Positions 58,888 to 64,000 of a stretch of DNA of 64,000 bases are shown here, piece after piece. Positions within the stretch are counted from its first letter, which is position 1, and every line of letters begins with the position of its first letter. The position numbers and the translations under genes were made by a program. This DNA is from Papaver somniferum (taxonomy: Eukaryota; Streptophyta; Magnoliopsida; Ranunculales; Papaveraceae). The notes beneath the pieces are model-generated. The model did not search any database. It was not told the DNA's origin and worked only from the letters and a program-made list of their open reading frames with translations. Location of the stretch: assembly GCF_003573695.1 (NCBI RefSeq), contig NC_039358.1:158710920-158774919 (forward strand), in the 5' to 3' direction.

Positions 58888-59645
58888 TGAACCTTCCCAA
58901 ATCCGCAGTCCCAGAAGCTGCAGCGAAAGCCGGACGAGAGAGATTCTAGTCAAGATTGAACGTATACTACTCGGCTTGAACCTCTGCGGCTGATCGAATC
59001 CCATTCCACCCGTTCGTTTGTTTATTTTTCTCGAGATTGACAGCTACTGGTACTGGGCCATTTGAGATATAGTGGCTCAGATGTTTGCCACAAAGTGCAG
59101 ATGTTTTTATGGTTCGTGGTATCTCTCGATGTAAACAAAAGTCCAACCGTTCCCATATTCATGATTATACGTAAAGCTCGGTCCACATGATGATTCCTAT
59201 CAGCGGATAAGAAATGAACCAGGTAGGTATGATGTGCCAAAAGTGCAGATGTTTTTTATGGTTTGAAGTATCTTTCAATGTAAACAAAAGTCCAACCATT
59301 TCCATATTCCTCGAGTATACGTAAAATTATCAGCGGGTAAGAAATGAACCAAAAAGTATATAAAAACAACTCCATATGACTAAGAAAGAAGAAAACAAGT
59401 GCCATACACAGTCACGGACTCGAAAGGCATACTGCAAGCGTTTCATAATTCACTTTCACACACGTTTGCATGAACCTTTCAAAATTACCAGAAGCTGCAG
59501 CGAAAGCCAGACGAGGAAGAAGACTCTAGTCAAGATTGAACCTCTGCGGCTGCTCCGATCCCATTCCATCCATCCATCCGTTCGTTTGTTTCTTTTTCTT
59601 TAGATGGCTACTACTGGACCATTTGAGATACGGTGGCTCATAAAA
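58888..59645. repeat. Nested local duplication (A-B-B-A order)
   Basis: Segment A (CAGAAGCTGCAGCGAAAGCC ... CCATTTGAGATA.GGTGGCTCA) occurs at ~58910-59090 and ~59490-59645. Segment B (AAGTGCAGATGTTTTT ... AAGAAATGAACC) occurs at ~59093-59220 and ~59241-59351. All copies are in the same orientation. No ORF is supported. Confidence 0.8.
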
Positions 59646-59869
59646 TAGATGAGATAAATTATAATGAATGAATGTCAAACGTTTGTCACATGCACATAAG
59701 TGTTTTTCAGCCCAGGTTTTAGTTAGTGGCAGGTCCACCCACTAAAGCCCAGTAACGGTAGGTCCATAATTAAAAGAAAAGAGAAAAATGGGCCTAATTT
59801 TTTAAGCCCAGGTCCTGCACACGTATGTAAATATTATGTGCATTTTTAGAATTCCCAAAATAGCCTTTA

Positions 59870-59879
59870 CTATATATAA
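59870..59879 (+). promoter_or_regulatory. TATA box of a plus-strand transcription unit
   Basis: CTATATATAAC lies 40-60 bp before a pyrimidine-rich 5'UTR-like stretch (59908-59965, including a C9 run). A possible donor site (TTTG/GTAAGT) follows at 60149. It probably served the truncated ARIADNE-like unit downstream. Confidence 0.5.
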
Positions 59880-60314
59880 CAGAAACATAAGCCAGTTTCT
59901 CTCCATATTTTTTTCTTCTCAGATTCAGTTTCTCTCTCTCTCCCCCCCCCCTCTCCCTCTCCTCTATTGATGCTGGATTTAATGAAATCAATTCATTTTC
60001 TTCATTCTTTAATTTCTAGTTTTTTGTATTAGGATAAAGCTTGGAAACGAAGAACATCTTGATCGATTAGTTTGTGATGAAACAGTGTGGTAATATATTT
60101 TTAGAACATCTTGATCGATTCAAGAACCCAAATCGATTCTAGCCTTTGGTAAGTTGGTTTTCCTTATTAATCTTCTTCTCATAATGTTTATTCGAAGGTT
60201 TCAAGATCTAATCATTAATTAGTTGATGTTTGATTATGTTTTCCAATTTGCACGCATGATTAATCAAGTGTTCCTTCATTTTCATGAAAATAATCCAGAT
60301 CAAGATCAATAGTT

Positions 60315-61260
60315 ACGTTTTTTATTCATTTCGTTACTAGATCTGATTATACTAGTTTTCTTTTGTTGGGTTTAGGTTTTTTCAGTTGTTTTTGTGTATG
60401 AACTATCAGTACGTATATGATGTACTGACAAAAAACCTAGTTAATTGTTTAGTTTTTGGTTAAATAATTTTTTTTTGTTGTTGTTTGATCCAGCAATAAT
60501 ATATGCATACTGAATAATTACGTTTTTTTTATTCATTTTGTTACTAGATATGATTATAATAGTTTTATTTTGATGGTTTTATGTTTTTTTCGGTTGTTTG
60601 TGTATGAACCATCAGTACATATATGCTATACTGACAAAAAACCTAATTAATTGTTTATTTTTTGTTTAAATAATGATTTTTGTTGTTTGATCCAACAGTA
60701 CATATATCGCATACTGGAAATAAGATGCTTTGATTTTATTTTTTTTGTTCATAGACTTATCACTTTTTGATTTACTTTCCACTGAGACTATAGTTTTACT
60801 TCGGCAGGTTATGTTAGCACAGCAATAAATGATGGACCTGGGTGTTTGATGTTAAGATGTCCTGATCCATCTTGTGGGTGGTCAAGACTTGATTAATTTA
60901 CTGGTTTCTGAGGAAGATAAGCAAAAGTACTCTCGTTACATTCTTAGATCTTATGTCGAAGATAATAAAAAGGTAAGCTTGCTGAATTATTACCTTTTTC
61001 ATAATACAAGGTAAGCTTGATTGTTCTTTTAGGGTTTTTAATATCTAATCGTTTTATGAATGCTTGGTTGTTTATTTTATTTTTATGAAAATAGTTCAGA
61101 TCTAGATGAATAATCACGTTTTTTGTTCATTTCTTCAGTAGATTTGATTATATCAGTTTCATCTTGTTGGTTTTAGATTTGTTTTGAGTTTGATTTTGTG
61201 TATGAATCGACAGTACGTATCTGCAGTACTGACAAAAACCTAGCTTTATAAACTTTTTTT
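60315..61260 (+). repeat. ~200-bp direct repeats carrying a palindromic CAGTAC...TACTG motif
   Basis: Three related segments (60315-60520, 60521-60720, 61110-61260), each with ACGTTTTTTATTCATTT, GATTATA.TAGTTT and GTGTATGAA(C/T)..(A/C)CAGTACRTAT, then ACTGACAAAAA(A)CCTA. The ARIADNE exon lies between the second and third. Confidence 0.8.
60808..60972 (+). pseudogene. ARIADNE-type RBR E3 ubiquitin ligase exon fragment
   Basis: Preceded by an acceptor-like TTCGGCAG and followed by the donor GTAAGC. It encodes [20 protein letters not shown] then PSCG, then after a small frame-breaking deletion near 60878 [20 protein letters not shown] and ILRSYVEDNKK. This is the highly conserved stretch from the end of RING1 into the IBR linker of plant ARI proteins. 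Neighbouring exons (RING1 start, IBR, RING2) are not found within the window, and the frameshift gives an early stop, so it is a gene fragment. The family match is strong; whether it is a decayed local gene or a captured exon is open. Confidence 0.87.
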
Positions 61261-61261
61261 A

Positions 61262-62420
61262 TTTGATTCACAATTACATATACAAAATATATAAATAAAA
61301 GTGTTTCAATTCTGTTTTTGCATAGATTCGTTAGTTGTTTTTGACATACAACTGATTTTTAGATTATGAATCAGCAGTACATATATGGCATACTGAAAAA
61401 TACTGCTTTGATTTTGTTAGTTTTTTATAGTATTATCACTTTTTTTGTCTGACCCAGAAGTATATATATGAAATACTGAAATAAAAGTGTTCAGATTCTG
61501 ATTTTTCATATATACATTCATTACTACTTTGGTTTGTTATTATTTTTTATAGAATTTTATCACTTTTGTTGTTTAGTCCAGGAGTACATATATGGAATAC
61601 TGAGATAAAAGTGTGCAATTCTGTTTTCACAGATTCATTACTTATTTTTGACATGAAATTGATTTTTAAGTTATGAATCAGCAGTACGTATATGGTATAC
61701 TGAAAATTACTGCTTTGATTTTGCTATTTTTATAGTTTTATATTCTTCTTCTCCTTTTTAATTCAGAAGTACATATGTGGAATACTGAAACAAAAGTGTT
61801 TCAATTATGCTTTTTCATAGATTCATGACTTTTCTTTGACATGCAGTTGATTTTTAGATTATGAATGCAGTAGTACATATATGACATACTGAAAAATAAT
61901 GCTTTGATTTGGTTTTGGATTCTCTGAAATCGATTTCCGAATGTTATAGCCTAATAAATATTGAACCTTTTTTTGCAGGTGGTGTTTGTATGGGAAATTA
62001 AAGGAGAAATGAGAGTGTGGGATACAAGTCTATTGCTAGTTTGTTTGTATTTTTTAAATAGTTTTTATCATTTTTTTGTATAATCCAGAAGTACGTATAT
62101 GAAATACTGAAATAAAAGTGTTTCAGTACTGTAATTTTATAGATTCATTACTTGTTTTTGACATGCAGTTGATTTTTAGATTATGAATCAGCAGTACATA
62201 TATGGAATACTGAAATATACTGCTTTGGTTTTGTTATTCTTTATAGTTTTATTAAAAAAAAAATTGATCCACAAGTATATGTTTATGGAATACTGAAATA
62301 CTGAAATAAAAGTGTTCGATTATGTTTTTCATTGACTTATTACTTGTTTTTAACATCCATTTGTTTTTTAGATTATAGATCAGCAGTACATATATGGAAT
62401 ACTGAGAAATATGTTGTTTC
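61262..62420 (+). repeat. Dimeric ~190-bp tandem repeats with AGTACATATATGGAATACTGA motif
   Basis: Two alternating unit types. Type a: GAATCAGCAGTACATATATG then ...ATACTGAAAAATACTGC. Type b: CCAGAAGTACATATATGGAA then TACTGAAATAAAAGTG. a-to-b spacing is ~85 bp and b-to-a ~100 bp. Motif starts near 61371, 61455, 61577, 61676, 61765, 61868, 62086, 62187, 62271 and 62380. A non-repeat insert at ~61930-62060, with an acceptor-like TTTTTTTGCAG, interrupts the array. Confidence 0.85.
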
Positions 62421-63328
62421 ACACGTGTTTAGTTGTAGGATATAGTAGTCATTTTCTTGATTTAAAAAATTTTGGACCTTAGGATAAAGATAAAATCCGG
62501 TTGGACCCTACTATAAATAACTATATGGGTCTAGGACCAAACAACAAATTTTCCTTTTCACTGTTCAGAATGTTTTCTTTTTTTCACCGTTTCCTATTTC
62601 ACCCTTCATATTAAAACGTGCCTGAACAAGATTCCATATAATATTGTACCCAAAAGTGTCAATACTTTTTGTATAATGTTCCTCTTTTTTCTATGATTTC
62701 CATCTGTTTTCCCTCCTCCCCACCTTCTAAAAATTAATTCCCAAGGAAATCCAAAGTACGCGATATTTCCATTTATACATCCAGATCGGAAAATAGAATC
62801 CTGCAATTTAAAGAAACAACCAAATTCGATTCAATTTAGGAACCTTCAAGAATTCTGTGAGAATACATCGGTAATAATTCCAAGCTCTTGTATATATATA
62901 TATATATTTCTTGCAACAAATATTTTCGAATAATTCTAAACTTCTGTATATTGATTTCTTGATCACGAGTTTTTCCGGAGATATACTGTTCAACATATAA
63001 TAATGACAGGATGTTTTACATGGTAAACGTTGATATTTTCTTGTTAAATGTGTTTACAATGAGGAATTTGATGAGAATGCTGTTCCAGCTGCCTAAACTA
63101 TTTCGGTGAGATTTTAGGTTTCTTTTGTTGCATGATTGGAATCATATCTGAAGCATTAATTGTTACTTGAACATGTTTGATCAGAGTTCCTCAATTTAGT
63201 TGTAAATTGTTCACAGTGAAATTTTGGTCAACTGCACAATTTCTTTCAAATCAAATTATTAAGAAGTATTTGGTGACATGTTTTAAGGATAATTTGTGTT
63301 TTGGTTCATCTGCAGTTTGGGATTACAA
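62421..63328 (+). other. DGK promoter and 5' noncoding region
   Basis: No supported coding sequence. A TATA box lies at 62511-62520. A pyrimidine-rich stretch follows at 62540-62620, and a (TA)n run lies near 62892-62907. A possible 5'UTR exon ends at CTATTTCG/GTGAGA near 63105, and the coding exon has acceptor TTCATCTGCAG ending at 63315. Confidence 0.6.
62511..62520 (+). promoter_or_regulatory. Candidate TATA box of the DGK gene
   Basis: CTATAAATAA, about 820 bp before the ATG; transcription would start near 62545, with an intron in the 5' UTR. Confidence 0.5.
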
Positions 63329-63957
63329 ATGGATGACGCTGGGTCTGAATCTCATCATTCGGAGAAGGAGTTCTTCATCCCTAATTACATACTTCTATCG
63401 GATGCCGCGGTTGAGTCTACTTCTTTTGTTCCAGAATGTCCTGTTCTCGTGTTCATTAACTCCAAAAGTGGTGGTCAACTTGGTGGGAATCTTTTGATAA
63501 CATATCGTGGTCTACTCAATAAAAATCAGGTATGTTTTGCAATTTTTGTAGAAGAAATCCTTGATGGTTTGCGACTCCAACTATAAATTGCGCACTTGTA
63601 TTATTTTTCAGGTATTTGATTTGGGGAAAGAGGCTCCTGATAAAGTGCTAAGCAGGATTTACATCAATCTAGAGAGGCTTAAGCTTAGTGGGGACGAATT
63701 TGCTACTGAAATTCAGAAGAGATTGCGGATAATAGTGAGTCTTGTTTGAAACTGTTACATCTGGATGATGGTTATTCTTGCAAATAACTGATTTATAACA
63801 GTATTTTGTAATATTTGTTACTGATTAGGTTGCAGGTGGGGATGGCACAGCCAGTTGGCTTCTTGGAGTAATTTCTGATCTCAAATTATCTCATCCACCT
63901 CCAGTTGCTACTGTACCCTTAGGAACAGGAAACAATCTCCCATTTTCATTCGGCTGG
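63329..63957 (+). CDS. Diacylglycerol kinase, N-terminal part (runs off the window)
   Basis: DGK phosphorylates diacylglycerol with ATP to give phosphatidic acid, a plant stress and signalling lipid. Three exons are in the window: 63329-63529 (67 codons), 63612-63734 (41) and 63829-63957 (43). All joins are phase 0 with GT-AG introns (63530-63611, 63735-63828), and a donor GTAAGA follows at 63958. ATG 63329 is chosen because it is the first in-frame ATG after the acceptor at 63315 and matches the short N-terminus of cluster-II plant DGKs, which lack C1 domains and a membrane segment. Motifs: FFIPNYIL (15-22), [16 protein letters not shown] (38-53), the ATP-binding GGDGT (111-115) in DAGKc, and [14 protein letters not shown] (138-151). 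Most of the catalytic domain and the accessory domain lie beyond 64000. No break is seen; codon use is normal. Confidence 0.95.
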
Positions 63958-64000
63958 GTAAGAAACAACCTTTGTTTGTTAAGTGATCTTTATATGTATT

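Noticed and set aside
61980..62050. Possible downstream exon of the ARIADNE fragment after TTTTTTTGCAG
   Set aside because: Translated in all three frames it shows none of the expected IBR cysteines or other ARI motifs.
60315..62420. Repeat array considered as CRISPR or a prophage-type array
   Set aside because: Plant DNA, imperfect units, repetitive spacers rather than unique ones.
62606..62996. Minus-strand ORFs upstream of DGK
   Set aside because: Short, AT-rich and without motifs; they lie in the likely DGK 5' noncoding region.

Overview
This is repeat-dense plant nuclear DNA. It is AT-rich, has GT-AG introns and is dominated by nested LTR retrotransposons. Two plant host-gene signals lie at the right end: a diacylglycerol kinase and an ARIADNE-type E3 ligase exon fragment. 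The DGK and repeat families fit a flowering plant, probably a eudicot; I cannot name the species from sequence alone.

Layout. (1) 1-11126: a minus-strand LTR element of a pol-less family, here called A (copy A1). It carries a 4.2-kb hAT DNA transposon (2669-6844) with a perfect 8-bp target duplication. (2) 11127-11982: a Copia (SIRE-like) Gag C-terminus, cut off by an LTR. (3) 11983-43342: a tangle of one Copia family with ~2.35-kb LTRs, here called C. It holds an inverted LTR pair (11983-15129), copy C1 (15130-21040), copy C2 (21041-36569, its 3' LTR split by the nested copy C3, 26596-35108), a small Ty3/Gypsy RNase H island (36570-36978), a second inverted LTR pair (36979-40500) and an LTR shared by two internal regions (40983-43342). 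(4) 43343-53887: C4, the only C copy with protease, integrase and RT, heavily mutated and split by a young family-A element, A3 (44023-51348, TSD GCAAG). (5) 53888-56201: a truncated C LTR and a lone family-A LTR (A2). (6) 56202-58870: probable remains of a Ty3/Gypsy element, namely a minus-strand proline/lysine-rich ORF with a ~386-bp tandem duplication and an LTR-like promoter region. (7) 58888-62420: local duplications, a TATA/5'UTR-like region, one ARIADNE exon and an array of a palindromic ~22-bp motif. (8) 62421-64000: promoter region and first coding exons of a cluster-II-type DGK, the only intact gene seen.

No transposon copy here looks fully autonomous. C1, C2 and C3 keep PBS, a gag region, a short 3' coiled-coil ORF and PPT but lack pol. 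A1 and A3 keep PBS, PPT and one conserved ORF but lack pol. They would have to move in trans. Dating by nesting: Gypsy remnant older than C2, C2 older than C3; C4 older than A3; A1 older than the hAT.
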